DNA of 64,000 nucleotides. Origin: CADEDV01 sp036383515. Its GTDB lineage: Bacteria; Bacteroidota; Bacteroidia; Chitinophagales; Chitinophagaceae. Both the position numbers and the translations under genes were made by a program. Below the pieces are notes generated by a model, which searched no databases, was not told the DNA's origin, and saw nothing but the letters and a program-made list of their open reading frames with translations. Below are positions 1 through 8,544 of this stretch, in pieces (the stretch's first letter is position 1; each line of letters begins with the position of its first letter). Location of the stretch: assembly GCA_036383515.1 (NCBI GenBank), contig DASVOE010000008.1, forward strand, positions 1 to 64,000, read 5' to 3'.

Positions 1-2
1 AA

Positions 3-446
3 ATGAGCAAACTACATTTCACTACTAAACATGCGAACGAGGCTACCGTACAACGTACCTGGTATGTTGTTGATGGTACTAATCAAACCGTTGGTCGTAT
101 GTGTGCCCGTATTGCTGCGATACTTCGCGGTAAGAACAAGGCATACTACACCCCTCACGTTGACACCGGCGATTATATCGTGGTCATCAATGCCGAAAAA
201 GTTGTGTTGACCGGCAACAAAATGGATCAGAAAATTTATGACCATTTCACAGGTTATCCCGGCGGTCGTAAAGAAGAAACAGCATCCAACCTGCAGAAAC
301 GTCGTCCTGAAGTGCTGATCGAAAGAGCAGTAAAAGGCATGTTACCTAAAAACCGTTTGGGCCGTAAGATGTACAAGAAGTTATTCGTGTACGTTGGTGC
401 CAATCACCCGCATACTGCGCAACAACCAAAAGAATTAAAATTCTAA
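3..446 (+). CDS. rplM: 50S ribosomal protein L13
   Basis: Large-subunit ribosomal protein that binds 23S rRNA early in 50S assembly. The 147 residues match the usual length of about 145-150. Family stretches are visible, including WYVVDGTNQTVGR near the N-terminus, GDYIVVINAEK in the middle and RAVKGMLPKNRLGR near residue 115. The start at the third base of the window gives the expected N-terminus, so the gene appears complete although its promoter lies outside. rpsI follows after 40 bases, the near-universal L13-S9 pair, and the two are surely cotranscribed. The short spacer contains a small CCCGGTAATTATCGGG hairpin. Confidence 0.97.
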   Translation: MSKLHFTTKHANEATVQRTWYVVDGTNQTVGRMCARIAAILRGKNKAYYTPHVDTGDYIVVINAEKVVLTGNKMDQKIYDHFTGYPGGRKEETASNLQKRRPEVLIERAVKGMLPKNRLGRKMYKKLFVYVGANHPHTAQQPKELKF

Positions 447-486
447 TTAATAATCCCGGTAATTATCGGGACCAAACATTATATAA

Positions 487-876
487 ATGGAAAAGCAAAC
501 AACAGGTGTAGGACGTCGGAAAGAAGCAGTGACAAGGGTATTCCTTTCCAAAGGAAGCGGCGCTATCACTATCAACGACAAAGACTACAAAACATATTTC
601 CCGCTTGTTTACCTGCAAAACCAGGTAGAACGTCCTTTTAAAACAATTGACGCTGTTGGCAAATTTGATGTAAAGATCAATGCTACCGGTGGCGGTGTAA
701 AAGGACAGGCCGAAGCAGCGATGCTTGGTATCAGCCGTATCCTGGTTGAATTGAATCCCGATTTTCGTCCTGCACTCAAAGCAGCAGGGTTACTGAAAAG
801 GGATCCAAGATCTGTTGAACGTAAGAAATTCGGTCATAAGAAAGCAAGAAGAAGCTACCAGTTCAGCAAACGTTAA
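487..876 (+). CDS. rpsI: 30S ribosomal protein S9
   Basis: Small-subunit ribosomal protein whose C-terminal tail reaches the P-site tRNA. The 129-residue product has the family's GRRKEAVTRV motif at residues 9-18, the central GGGVKGQAEAAMLGISR stretch, and the basic tail ending in QFSKR, a form of the universal S-K-R end. It follows rplM and precedes rpsB, the common Bacteroidota ribosomal operon order. Confidence 0.97.
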   Translation: MEKQTTGVGRRKEAVTRVFLSKGSGAITINDKDYKTYFPLVYLQNQVERPFKTIDAVGKFDVKINATGGGVKGQAEAAMLGISRILVELNPDFRPALKAAGLLKRDPRSVERKKFGHKKARRSYQFSKR

Positions 877-883
877 TGCTCTA

Positions 884-930
884 TTGTTCATAGTTCATGG
901 CCGATAACCATGAGCTATGAACTAACAATA
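884..930 (+). promoter_or_regulatory. Long hairpin between rpsI and rpsB
   Basis: A near-perfect 15-bp stem (bases 886-900 pairing with 908-922, one mismatch) with a 7-base loop fills the rpsI-rpsB spacer. It has no T-run, so it is more likely an RNA processing, attenuation or mRNA-stability element than a simple terminator. Its function is inference. Confidence 0.45.
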
Positions 931-954
931 TTCAAAATATCATAACAACAGAAA

Positions 955-1872
955 ATGGAAAATAATACTTCACTACAACAGCAACTTCTCGACGCAGGTG
1001 TTCATTTTGGTCACCTGAAAAAGAAGTGGAATCCCAAGATGTTACCTTACATCTTTGCTGAGAAGAAAGGTATCCACATCATTGACCTCAATAAAACGGT
1101 AGAGTGCTTGCAGGAGACTGCGGCTGCTATGAAACAGATTGCCCGTAGCGGTAAGAAGATCTTATTCGTAGGTACCAAGAAGCAGGCGAAAGACATCGTG
1201 AATGAAAGTGCAAAAAGAGTAAACATGCCTTTTGTTACGGAAAGATGGCTGGGTGGAATGTTAACTAACTTCAACACAGTTCGGAAGAGTGTAAAGAAAA
1301 TGCAGAGCATTGAAAAAATGCTGGGTGATGGTTCCTTTGATAATGTAACCAAGAAAGAACGTTTGACATTAAGCCGTGATAAAGACAAGATGGAAAAAGT
1401 ATTAGGTGGCATTGCTCAACTGGGCCGTGTACCTGCTGCTTTGCTTATCGTTGATATCGGACATGAACATATTGCGTTGGCTGAAGCAAAACGTCTTGGC
1501 ATTACTACATTTGGTGTAGTGGATACCAATTGTGATCCTAATAAAGTGGACTTTGCTATTCCTGCTAATGATGATGCTACTAAATCAATTGCTATCATCA
1601 CTAATTATCTTACTGCTGCTATTGCTGAAGGGCTTGCTGAAAGACAAGCTGCTAAAGATGATGATGTAGAAGAAACAACAGGTGACGATGCAGAAAAAAG
1701 AGCAGCACGTCTCGAAGCTGAAGCAAATGCAGAAGGCGGTCGTGGCGGTCGTGGCCGTGGTCCTGCCGGTGGTGGAAGAGGCCCTGGTGGCCCCGGTGCT
1801 GGTGGTGGACAAAGACGTCGCACGACAGGTGGCGGCGGTCCAAGCAGAGGTCCGGGTGGTGCAAGAAGATAA
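955..1872 (+). CDS. rpsB: 30S ribosomal protein S2 with Gly/Arg-rich tail
   Basis: Small-subunit protein S2, needed for 30S assembly near bS1. Residues 1-230 carry the typical family sequence: LLDAGVHFGHLKKKWNPKM at the N-terminus, LFVGTKKQAKD, ERWLGGMLTNF and DTNCDPN. The family core is about 230-250 residues, but this protein is 305. The extra C-terminal part (from about residue 245) is almost pure Gly, Arg, Pro and Ala with several RGG/GRG triplets, like an RNA-binding RGG box. The tail is in frame, ends in GGARR and is unlikely to be an error because the codons vary. tsf follows after 186 bases, the usual rpsB-tsf pairing. Confidence 0.96.
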   Translation: MENNTSLQQQLLDAGVHFGHLKKKWNPKMLPYIFAEKKGIHIIDLNKTVECLQETAAAMKQIARSGKKILFVGTKKQAKDIVNESAKRVNMPFVTERWLGGMLTNFNTVRKSVKKMQSIEKMLGDGSFDNVTKKERLTLSRDKDKMEKVLGGIAQLGRVPAALLIVDIGHEHIALAEAKRLGITTFGVVDTNCDPNKVDFAIPANDDATKSIAIITNYLTAAIAEGLAERQAAKDDDVEETTGDDAEKRAARLEAEANAEGGRGGRGRGPAGGGRGPGGPGAGGGQRRRTTGGGGPSRGPGGARR

Positions 1873-2058
1873 TAATAGTGCGTATAGCCGGTTTGGTTGA
1901 TAGACGAATATGAACCAAATGCTATTACTACTGTTATACTTCAGTTGCGTCATACTCTTCAGTGTTTGGTAATTCTATTGAACTTTTCAGAAGAGTAAAC
2001 CAGGTAATCAAACTGCAAGTGAGGATTTTTAATTCTTAATTTTTAATTCTTAATTAGT

Positions 2059-2898
2059 ATGAGCACAGTAACAATAAGTGCAGCAGAGATAAACAAATTG
2101 CGCCAGGCTACTGGTGCAGGTATGATGGATTGCCGTAAGGCATTGACAGAAACCAATGGTGATTTTGAAGCAGCGATCGACTGGTTGCGTAAGCAAGGCC
2201 AGAAAGTAGCGGCTAAAAGAAGTGACCGTGAAGCAAAAGAGGGTGTGGTAATTGCACAAACAACTGCCGATAACAAAACAGGTATCGTGGTTTGTGTAAG
2301 CTGCGAAACAGATTTTGTTTCTAAAAATGCAGACTTCGTTGCATTTGGTAAAAGTATTGCTGATGCAGCTATTGCCAACAATGTAAAAAGCCTGGAAGAA
2401 TTACTAACCACCAAAGCGGGTGGCAATGCTACCGTAGCTGAACTGGTGAATGATAAACTGGCGGCTATCGGTGAAAAGATCGGCGTTACTAAGTTTGCAA
2501 GAATTGATGCAGACTATGTTGCATCTTATATTCACGGAGCTTACCGCATTGGTGTATTGGTGGGTATGAATAAGGAAGCAGCTGAAGTAGGTAAAGATAT
2601 TGCGATGCAGATCGCAGCATTAAATCCTGTAGCAGTGGATGCAGCCAGTGTACCGGCTGATGTGATTGCCCGTGAAAAAGATATCATAGTTGAATTGATG
2701 AAGCAGGATCCTAAGATGGCAGGCAAACCAGATGAAATGCTGGCTAAGATCGCCGAAGGTAAAATGGGTGCTTTCTTTAAGGAGCAAACATTGACCGCAC
2801 AGGCTTTCGTAAAAGATGCCGGTAAATCTGTAGCCGATTATCTGAAAGAAAGTGGTGATGTGAAAGTGACAGAGTTTAAGAGAGTGGCTTTAGGATAA
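2059..2898 (+). CDS. tsf: Translation elongation factor Ts
   Basis: Guanine-nucleotide exchange factor that recycles EF-Tu. The 279 residues fit the family. The N-terminal UBA-like domain shows LRQATGAGMMDCRKALTE at residues 12-29, and the core shows VCVSCETDFVSKN, the conserved T-D-F-V exchange motif region. Directly upstream (2026-2054) is an imperfect direct repeat of TTTTAATTCTTAAT, a simple AT-rich tract. The gene ends the rplM-rpsI-rpsB-tsf group and is followed by a strong terminator. Confidence 0.97.
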   Translation: MSTVTISAAEINKLRQATGAGMMDCRKALTETNGDFEAAIDWLRKQGQKVAAKRSDREAKEGVVIAQTTADNKTGIVVCVSCETDFVSKNADFVAFGKSIADAAIANNVKSLEELLTTKAGGNATVAELVNDKLAAIGEKIGVTKFARIDADYVASYIHGAYRIGVLVGMNKEAAEVGKDIAMQIAALNPVAVDAASVPADVIAREKDIIVELMKQDPKMAGKPDEMLAKIAEGKMGAFFKEQTLTAQAFVKDAGKSVADYLKESGDVKVTEFKRVALG

Positions 2899-2921
2899 GC
2901 TGACAAAATAAAATTTATACG

Positions 2922-2956
2922 ATCCCGTCCTGGTATAACCGGACGGGATTTTTTAT
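2922..2956 (+). terminator. Rho-independent terminator after tsf
   Basis: A perfect 9-bp GC-rich stem (ATCCCGTCC with GGACGGGAT), a 10-base loop and a following run of T. It lies 23 bases after the tsf stop and closes the ribosomal operon. Confidence 0.9.
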
Positions 2957-3116
2957 TCTTCATGCCTCAATTATTTTTTGATCCGAATCATTACAGCTAC
3001 CGGTAACTAGAGAGAGTAACCTAACAATTTTTTTAAAAAGGCCATCCTTAAGTTGGTCAAGCTCTACCAAAATCTACCCCCGAATTCCCCTATCTTCGCA
3101 GCGAAAAAAATAAAAC

Positions 3117-3830
3117 ATGCTCCCTAAGTATAAACGAATTCTTCTCAAACTTTCCGGTGAGGCATTGATGGGTGATAAGAGTTTTGGTTTTGATACAAGT
3201 GTTATTGCCCAATATGCAATGGATATTAAATCAATAACAGAGTTAGGGGTGCAGGTAGCCATTGTGATCGGTGGTGGCAACATTTATCGTGGTATGAATG
3301 AAGCCGAGACAGGTATAGAAAGAGCACATGGTGATTATATGGGAATGCTGGCCACTGTTATTAATGGTATGGCTTTGCAGGCAGGATTGGAAAGAGTAGG
3401 CGTCTATACAAGATTGCAAAGTGCTATTAAAATGGAGCAGATCGCTGAGCCCTATATCCGCCGCCGGGCTATCCGCCACGTTGAAAAAGGAAGGGTGGTG
3501 ATCTTTGGAGCTGGCACCGGTAATCCTTATTTTACTACAGATACAGCTGGTTCGTTAAGGGCTATTGAGATCAATGCCGACGTCATATTAAAAGGTACAC
3601 GGGTAGATGGCATTTATACAGCCGATCCTGAAAAAGACCCCACCGCTACCAAATACAATGTCATCACCTTTCAGGAATGTCTTTCTCAGAATCTTAGGGT
3701 AATGGATATGACAGCCTTCACTTTATGTATGGAAAACAACCTTCCTATTATCGTTTTTGATATGAATAAGGAAGGCAATCTTCGCCGGGTGGTTACTGGC
3801 GAAAAAGTAGGAACACTGGTAAAAGGCTGA
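3117..3830 (+). CDS. pyrH: UMP kinase
   Basis: Phosphorylates UMP to UDP in pyrimidine nucleotide synthesis; a hexameric amino-acid-kinase-fold enzyme. The 237 residues match the family. Visible motifs are ILLKLSGEAL near the N-terminus (phosphate binding), VIGGGNIYRG near residue 50, GAGTGNPYFTTDTA, and LKGTRVDGIYTADPEKDPTA near residue 160. The downstream half of a Bacteroidota promoter (TATCTTCG, 3091-3098) lies shortly before the start. Position after rpsB-tsf is the classical bacterial order. Confidence 0.96.
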   Translation: MLPKYKRILLKLSGEALMGDKSFGFDTSVIAQYAMDIKSITELGVQVAIVIGGGNIYRGMNEAETGIERAHGDYMGMLATVINGMALQAGLERVGVYTRLQSAIKMEQIAEPYIRRRAIRHVEKGRVVIFGAGTGNPYFTTDTAGSLRAIEINADVILKGTRVDGIYTADPEKDPTATKYNVITFQECLSQNLRVMDMTAFTLCMENNLPIIVFDMNKEGNLRRVVTGEKVGTLVKG

Positions 3831-3965
3831 TCCATCGTATATTTCCTCTTTCACAATTCGTAATAGCTGGTATCTTGCAGTACCGTATCAGCTTTCCACG
3901 CCTGTGAAAAACTATTAAAAGCAAGTTGCCTATTATTTAATAGTTTCAGAACCAGACGTACTGTT

Positions 3966-4979
3966 ATGACCACCCTCACCCTATCTATAGTGGAGATCAT
4001 TGTATTAATGCTTGGAGCCATTGTGCTGGGTATTACCATCCATTTTTTTATTGTAAGCCGTCGCAGCCTGAAAGAATCGCTGAAACTTCCTGCTCAAAAA
4101 AATAACCAGGGTCTCAATGAATGGAAACTGAAATACTTTAATGATTTTGAAATAAAAGATAAAGAGCTTTCATCACTTCGCCAGCTATTACAGGAAGCTG
4201 AAGAGAACAAAAATATTTTTTCTATTGAGGCCGAAGAAATGCGCATGGAAAATAAAAAACTGCAGGCTGAGTTAGAAGCGGCGAGAAAAAATATTCCACA
4301 TCCTGCAACAGGGAATAAGGTTGATTATTATGAGCAATTACGGCAGGCGCAAGCCAGCCTGGTAGAACATCATGAAAAAATTAGCCTGCTGCTGAGTAAT
4401 ATTGATGTGATCCGGGAAACAGAAGAGGAGCAAAAAGAAATGCTTCGGGATAACGAAGAGTTGTATAGCCAGGTGGATGATCTCAGAAATATGCTATCAC
4501 AAAAAGAGCAGGAAATAAATGCTATACGTCAAAAAAATCAGTTGTCTACAGAAATGAGCTCACGATTGGATAATGCCTATACGGAATTTGGCTCGTTGCA
4601 GGATAAAATACAAAAACTGGAATCGCAGGTCACTTCATCGAAGATGATCAACATGGAGTATGAAGAGATAAAAGAAGAACACTATAAACTGCGCAAAGAT
4701 TTTGAGGAACAAAAGATAAAATCGAATACTTATAGTGCTGAGAACAGGGAGTTGCAATCGCAGCTGGCAGATACAGAAGACAAACTGCGGGAAGCTAATT
4801 TTCAACGCCAGCAGCTACAGAAAAGAGTGGCCTATCTCGAAGAATTGAATAATGACCTGCAGGTGGTTTCAGAAACCAATAAAAGATTAGAAGGCCAGAT
4901 CAAACGAATTGGCGAACTGGAAAGCATGATCAATATGATTGCGGAAGAAAGAGATCAACTCGCTAAACGGAACCCCTGA
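3966..4979 (+). CDS. Membrane-anchored coiled-coil protein
   Basis: Function not recognised. Residues 6-29 form one hydrophobic transmembrane segment (IVEIIVLMLGAIVLGITIHFFI), followed by about 290 residues rich in Glu, Lys, Gln and Leu with heptad-like spacing from roughly residue 45 to 335, i.e. a long cytoplasmic or periplasmic coiled coil. This layout suits a structural or scaffold protein at the inner membrane, but the sequence shows no catalytic motif. A terminator follows directly. Confidence 0.8.
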   Translation: MTTLTLSIVEIIVLMLGAIVLGITIHFFIVSRRSLKESLKLPAQKNNQGLNEWKLKYFNDFEIKDKELSSLRQLLQEAEENKNIFSIEAEEMRMENKKLQAELEAARKNIPHPATGNKVDYYEQLRQAQASLVEHHEKISLLLSNIDVIRETEEEQKEMLRDNEELYSQVDDLRNMLSQKEQEINAIRQKNQLSTEMSSRLDNAYTEFGSLQDKIQKLESQVTSSKMINMEYEEIKEEHYKLRKDFEEQKIKSNTYSAENRELQSQLADTEDKLREANFQRQQLQKRVAYLEELNNDLQVVSETNKRLEGQIKRIGELESMINMIAEERDQLAKRNP

Positions 4980-5010
4980 AAACATTGACCGGGTATAAAT
5001 CATAGTATTC

Positions 5011-5034
5011 AAAAGCTCCGAATGGAGCTTTTCT
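5011..5034 (+). terminator. Terminator after coiled-coil gene
   Basis: A perfect 9-bp stem (AAAAGCTCC with GGAGCTTTT) with a GAAT tetraloop, 31 bases after the stop codon. The A-run and T-run on both sides mean it could act in either direction. Confidence 0.8.
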
Positions 5035-5058
5035 CATGCCCGGAGCAACAGAAGACAT

Positions 5059-5066
5059 TAATTTTG
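5059..5066 (+). promoter_or_regulatory. TAnnTTTG promoter box of pdxH
   Basis: TAATTTTG is an exact match to the Bacteroidota -7 box and lies only 4 bases before the pdxH ATG. No good -33 TTTG is seen at the right spacing. If used, the mRNA would be leaderless or nearly so. Confidence 0.35.
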
Positions 5067-5070
5067 CAGT

Positions 5071-5715
5071 ATGGAAAATAATATTGCAGCCATCCGGAAG
5101 AATTATTCTCAAAAAAGTTTAACTGAAAAAGATATTGCAACCGATCCTTTGCAACAGTTTGAAACCTGGTGGAACGAAGCAGTAGCTTCATCAATAGATG
5201 AAGTAAATGCTATGACGCTGGCCACGGCATCTGCCGATGGTATTCCTTCAGCAAGAATTGTTTTATTAAAAGGATTCAACCAGGAAGGGTTTACCTTTTT
5301 TACCAATTACAATAGTTTTAAAGGGCAACAACTGATGGAAAATCCAAAAGCCTGTCTTGTTTTTTTCTGGAAAGAATTAGAAAGACAGGTGCGCATCACA
5401 GGACTTGTCAGCCGTTTGAATGACAATGATAATACGGCCTATTTTGATTCAAGACCATTAGGTAGTCGTCTCGGTGCACTTATTTCTCCACAAAGCCAGG
5501 TAATTGAAAGCCGTGAGTGGCTGGATGGGCAATACGAAAAGATGGAACAGCAGTTAAAAGAAACAATGATCCAGCGTCCCGGCTATTGGGGAGGTTTTGT
5601 AGTAAAACCGGTGATCATTGAATTCTGGCAGGGCAGACCGAGTCGTTTGCACGACCGGTTACAGTATTCATTGCAGCACGACGGAACATGGAAGATAGAG
5701 CGATTGGCTCCCTGA
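5071..5715 (+). CDS. pdxH: Pyridoxamine 5'-phosphate oxidase
   Basis: FMN enzyme that oxidises pyridoxine or pyridoxamine 5'-phosphate to pyridoxal 5'-phosphate, the last step of vitamin B6 synthesis and salvage. The 214 residues match the family. Signature stretches are ARIVLLKGF near residue 65 and FFTNYNSFKGQQL near residue 82 (FMN phosphate contacts), and the C-terminal WQGRPSRLHDR, the substrate-binding RxH motif. The gene converges on bTHX, with an inverted repeat between them. Confidence 0.96.
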   Translation: MENNIAAIRKNYSQKSLTEKDIATDPLQQFETWWNEAVASSIDEVNAMTLATASADGIPSARIVLLKGFNQEGFTFFTNYNSFKGQQLMENPKACLVFFWKELERQVRITGLVSRLNDNDNTAYFDSRPLGSRLGALISPQSQVIESREWLDGQYEKMEQQLKETMIQRPGYWGGFVVKPVIIEFWQGRPSRLHDRLQYSLQHDGTWKIERLAP

Positions 5716-5716
5716 T

Positions 5717-5802
5717 AGGGATAATAGATAATACTCCACAGGTAATAGCTCTTTCAACGAATTGATATCCTTATCAACTACGAGTTATTATCTACTATCT
5801 TC
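5717..5802. terminator. Inverted repeat between convergent pdxH and bTHX
   Basis: The sequences GATAATAGATAATACTC near 5719 and GAGTTATTATCTACTATC near 5783 are imperfect reverse complements, about 45 bases apart. Placed between two convergent stop codons, they probably serve as a shared bidirectional transcription stop. AT-rich, so only moderately convincing. Confidence 0.4.
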
Positions 5803-5808
5803 TGCTAG

Positions 5809-5928
5809 TTAACTTTTTTTCTTTGCAGCTGCTTTTTTCTTTGCGGCAGGTGATATGGCCGGGCGGCTTTTACCAAATGAACTTTTAAAGCGTTTTCCTT
5901 TAGCCGTTTTTTTATCTCCTCTTCCCAT
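5809..5928 (-). CDS. 30S ribosomal protein bTHX
   Basis: A 39-residue, very basic protein starting MGRGDKKTAKGKRFKSSFGK and ending in a Lys/Ala-rich tail. This matches the small THX-type ribosomal protein found in Bacteroidota and Thermus, which sits in the head of the 30S subunit. A longer reading frame extends to 5997, but the added N-terminus is hydrophobic and unlike the family, so the internal ATG at 5926-5928 is chosen. It lies just downstream of the HU gene on the same strand, separated from it by the HU terminator. Confidence 0.85.
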   Translation of the reverse strand: MGRGDKKTAKGKRFKSSFGKSRPAISPAAKKKAAAKKKS

Positions 5929-5973
5929 ACAATTTTTTTTATTTAATGATAATGATGCAAAAGTAAGGTTTAT

Positions 5974-6016
5974 AATTAAAAAGCCCCTTCTCACCATAGG
6001 CGAAGGGAGCTTTAAT
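5974..6016 (-). terminator. Terminator of the HU gene
   Basis: Inverted repeat AATTAAA..AGCCCCTTC / GAAGGGAGCTTTAATT, 19 bases downstream of the HU stop on the minus strand. The stem is interrupted by small mismatches, but the GC core with flanking A/T runs is a typical intrinsic terminator. Confidence 0.7.
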
Positions 6017-6034
6017 TCAGTTAGCGGGAGGCAA

Positions 6035-6304
6035 TCAGAGTTTGGCAGAAAGTTCTTTACCAGCTTTAAACTTGGCTACCTTTCTTGCTTTGATCTTAAT
6101 TACTTCACCAGTTTGTGGGTTGCGACCATTACGGGCTGCTCTCTTGGATACGGAAAAAGTTCCGAAACCTACCAGGGTAACCTTACCTCCACCTTTCAAT
6201 GTTTTAGTGACTGCTTCTATAAAAGAATCTAAAGCAGCATTGGCTTCAGTTTTTGTAATACCGGTGTCTTCGGAAACCTTTGCAATTAATTCAGCTTTGT
6301 TCAT
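6035..6304 (-). CDS. HU-family DNA-binding protein
   Basis: Histone-like protein that bends and compacts DNA as a dimer. The 89 residues match HU closely: MNKAELIAKVSEDTGITKTE at the N-terminus, the dimer core GGKVTLVGFGTF at residues 38-49, and the DNA-binding arm with RNGRNPQTGE at residues 58-67, including the intercalating-proline NPxTG. A strong promoter lies directly upstream. Confidence 0.96.
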   Translation of the reverse strand: MNKAELIAKVSEDTGITKTEANAALDSFIEAVTKTLKGGGKVTLVGFGTFSVSKRAARNGRNPQTGEVIKIKARKVAKFKAGKELSAKL

Positions 6305-6335
6305 GATTGAAATTTTAAATGATTTGTAACTCGGA

Positions 6336-6365
6336 CAAATTTAGACGGTTTTTGATACAGGCAAA
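6336..6365 (-). promoter_or_regulatory. Promoter of the HU gene
   Basis: Read on the minus strand: TTTG (6362-6365), an 18-base spacer and TAAATTTG (6336-6343). This is close to the Bacteroidota primary-sigma consensus TTTG-N19-21-TAnnTTTG. It predicts a 5' leader of about 25-30 bases. The remaining upstream stretch to 6598 shows no gene. Confidence 0.55.
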
Positions 6366-6598
6366 AAATTTTTACTGCTTTTTGAAATTTATTTTAAATA
6401 GCCCGAAACCGCATGGGATAAGGATTATACAGGATTAACAACTTTAAGTTATATAACAATAAATCTCCGGTAACTCCTGAAATCCTTTATTATAAGGGGT
6501 TTCATTTATTCAGGCTGTAATTCAGGCCCGGCAAGGGTTTAAAGAGATATACAACTGTTTGTGAATTTGCCAAACAAATAAAATATTCTTTTGCACAC

Positions 6599-6904
6599 TC
6601 AATGCACAACTTCCATCAGTGTTCGAAACGAGATAAACTTGTCTCCCCATTTATCAATTGTTTTCTTCCTCATCTCATCCGAAAAATTATCAATGTAGCG
6701 TTTGTAAAGTGCTTTACTTTCTGTATGATATTGCACTGCATAGGTCATTCCTTCTTCATCATCTGATTCAATTAAATGAAGAATAACTGCATGTGTAAAA
6801 CACCCTGTTTGAACCAGGTCAGGAATATGTTCTTCTTTTAGCCATTTCAGCCAGTCAGTGGCAATATCCGTACTTACTTTTGTCGTTACATTATAAATGA
6901 TCAT
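6599..6904 (-). CDS. DUF4286 family protein
   Basis: A 101-residue protein resembling the small conserved DUF4286 family of Bacteroidota, whose function is unknown. It starts MIIYNVTTKVS, has a W-x-x-W near residue 20 and a mid-protein YAVQYH strand, consistent with a dimeric alpha/beta ferredoxin-like fold. The stop of the preceding gene xth-like is at 6911 on the same strand, so the two genes are 6 bases apart and likely one transcript. Confidence 0.8.
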   Translation of the reverse strand: MIIYNVTTKVSTDIATDWLKWLKEEHIPDLVQTGCFTHAVILHLIESDDEEGMTYAVQYHTESKALYKRYIDNFSDEMRKKTIDKWGDKFISFRTLMEVVH

Positions 6905-6910
6905 GAAAGT

Positions 6911-7678
6911 TTAAATTTTGATATCAAGATAAACAGGGCAATGATCACTGTGTTTAATTTCAGGAAAAATTTCTGCATCCTCCAGGTTCTTCTTTAAAGG
7001 TTCTGTAACATTTATATAATCAATACGCCAGCCTTTGTTTTGCAAACGAACAGTGGGAAAACGCTGGCTCCACCAGCTATACCGGTGAGACTCAGTATGA
7101 AACTCCCTGAATGTATCGATCCAGCCACTATTCAGGTACTTTGTCATCCATTCTCTTTCTTCCGGCAGAAAACCGGAAGATTTTTTATTTCCTTTTGGAT
7201 CATGAATGTCTATTTCTTTATGCGCAATATTATAATCGCCGCATAAAATAAGTTTAGGATATTTCTTTTTGAGCGTATTCATATAAACATAAAATTCATC
7301 CAGCCATACATATTTGAAAGATTGTCTTTCATCACCTGATGTGCCGGAAGGAAAATAGGCGTTGATCAATCTTGTATCACCAAAATCCAACTGCAACACC
7401 CTTCCTTCATCATCGCTTATTTTATGTCCTGTTCCGTATTCAACATGATCGGGTTTTATTTTAGTAAAAACTGCTACGCCGCTATATCCTTTCTTTTGCG
7501 CACTGAACCAGTAATCCTGGTAACCAAGATCATTAAATAAGGTATGATCTACATTTTCTTTCATAGCTTTTGTTTCCTGCACACAGATCACATCCGCCGG
7601 ATTTGTTTTTAACCAATCAAGTAATCCTTTATTGATAGCCGACCTGATGCCATTAACATTATAAGATATGATACGCAT
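6911..7678 (-). CDS. xth: Exodeoxyribonuclease III (AP endonuclease)
   Basis: DNA-repair enzyme of the exonuclease III family that cuts 5' to abasic sites and trims 3' ends. The 255 residues match. Catalytic motifs are visible: YNVNGIRSA at residues 5-13, CVQETKA (metal-binding Glu) near residue 35, GDYNIAHKEID near residue 150, RIDYINV, and SDHCPV with the catalytic Asp-His near the C-terminus. It leads a two-gene unit with the DUF4286 gene. Confidence 0.95.
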   Translation of the reverse strand: MRIISYNVNGIRSAINKGLLDWLKTNPADVICVQETKAMKENVDHTLFNDLGYQDYWFSAQKKGYSGVAVFTKIKPDHVEYGTGHKISDDEGRVLQLDFGDTRLINAYFPSGTSGDERQSFKYVWLDEFYVYMNTLKKKYPKLILCGDYNIAHKEIDIHDPKGNKKSSGFLPEEREWMTKYLNSGWIDTFREFHTESHRYSWWSQRFPTVRLQNKGWRIDYINVTEPLKKNLEDAEIFPEIKHSDHCPVYLDIKI

Positions 7679-7776
7679 GAGTAGTTGATTTTAAACCCGC
7701 AAAATAAATGATAAAATATTTTTTGCCTGCCGCTGGAGTATTATTGTTTAAATTGGAAAGCAATTTACAGTTTACT

Positions 7777-8523
7777 ATGGAAGCAGCAACAAAACCAAAG
7801 ACCGAAGCGATCATTCCTCCCAAAGAGCATGTGTTCCTGGATGGACCCAAAAGCAGGGGCTATGAACTGGGGTTTGCTCTTCGTGTATTCTGGCAATTCA
7901 TCAAAGGATTCAGAACACTCCATTTTGTAGGACCTTGCATTACTGTTTTTGGTTCGGCCCGGTTTAAAGATGATCATCCTTATTATACGCAGGCCAGGGA
8001 ATTTGGCAAACGAATTTCACAAATGGGGTTTACTACCATGACGGGTGGCGGCCCCGGTATTATGGAAGCAGCCAACAGGGGTGCCTTTGAAAGTGGCGGA
8101 ACATCCGTGGGCTGTAATGTACAGTTGCCTTTCGAACAGCATCCTAATCCATATATGCAAAAGTCTATTACATTCGAACATTTTTTTGTACGAAAGGTAT
8201 TGCTGGTAAAATATTCTTATGCCTTTATTATCATGCCTGGCGGTTTTGGTACGATGGATGAATTTTTTGAAACCCTTACATTAGTACAAACAAAAACGAT
8301 CACCCAGTTCCCTATTGTTTTGTTTGGTAAAGCATATCATGAACCCTTACTGAAAAACATTGAATGGATGGCCGAACAGGGTACGATCTCAAAAGAAGAT
8401 ATGAACCTTGTGCTAATAACTGATGATATAGATGAAGCCATGGAGCATATCCGGAATTATATCAGCACCAATTACAAAGTAAAACCCCGGAAACGCTATC
8501 GATGGCTATTCGAGAAAAGGTAG
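7777..8523 (+). CDS. LOG-family (TIGR00730) Rossmann-fold protein
   Basis: Resembles the LOG family, of which characterised members hydrolyse nucleoside 5'-monophosphates to free base and ribose 5-phosphate. The signature GGGPGIMEAANRGA and the catalytic PGGFGTMDEFFE are both present. The frame is open from 7708, but the ATG at 7777 (MEAATKPK) gives the expected N-terminus, so the protein is about 248 residues, slightly longer than typical LOG proteins. The first gene of a plus-strand run with SemiSWEET, HAD and RDD genes. The natural substrate cannot be read from the sequence. Confidence 0.88.
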   Translation: MEAATKPKTEAIIPPKEHVFLDGPKSRGYELGFALRVFWQFIKGFRTLHFVGPCITVFGSARFKDDHPYYTQAREFGKRISQMGFTTMTGGGPGIMEAANRGAFESGGTSVGCNVQLPFEQHPNPYMQKSITFEHFFVRKVLLVKYSYAFIIMPGGFGTMDEFFETLTLVQTKTITQFPIVLFGKAYHEPLLKNIEWMAEQGTISKEDMNLVLITDDIDEAMEHIRNYISTNYKVKPRKRYRWLFEKR

Positions 8524-8544
8524 ATAACATTGTAAAAAAGGACC

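Noticed and set aside
1652..1953. Several long open frames over the 3' part of rpsB on both strands.
   Set aside because: They are by-products of the Gly/Arg-rich GC-biased tail of S2; the S2 frame is the one with homology.
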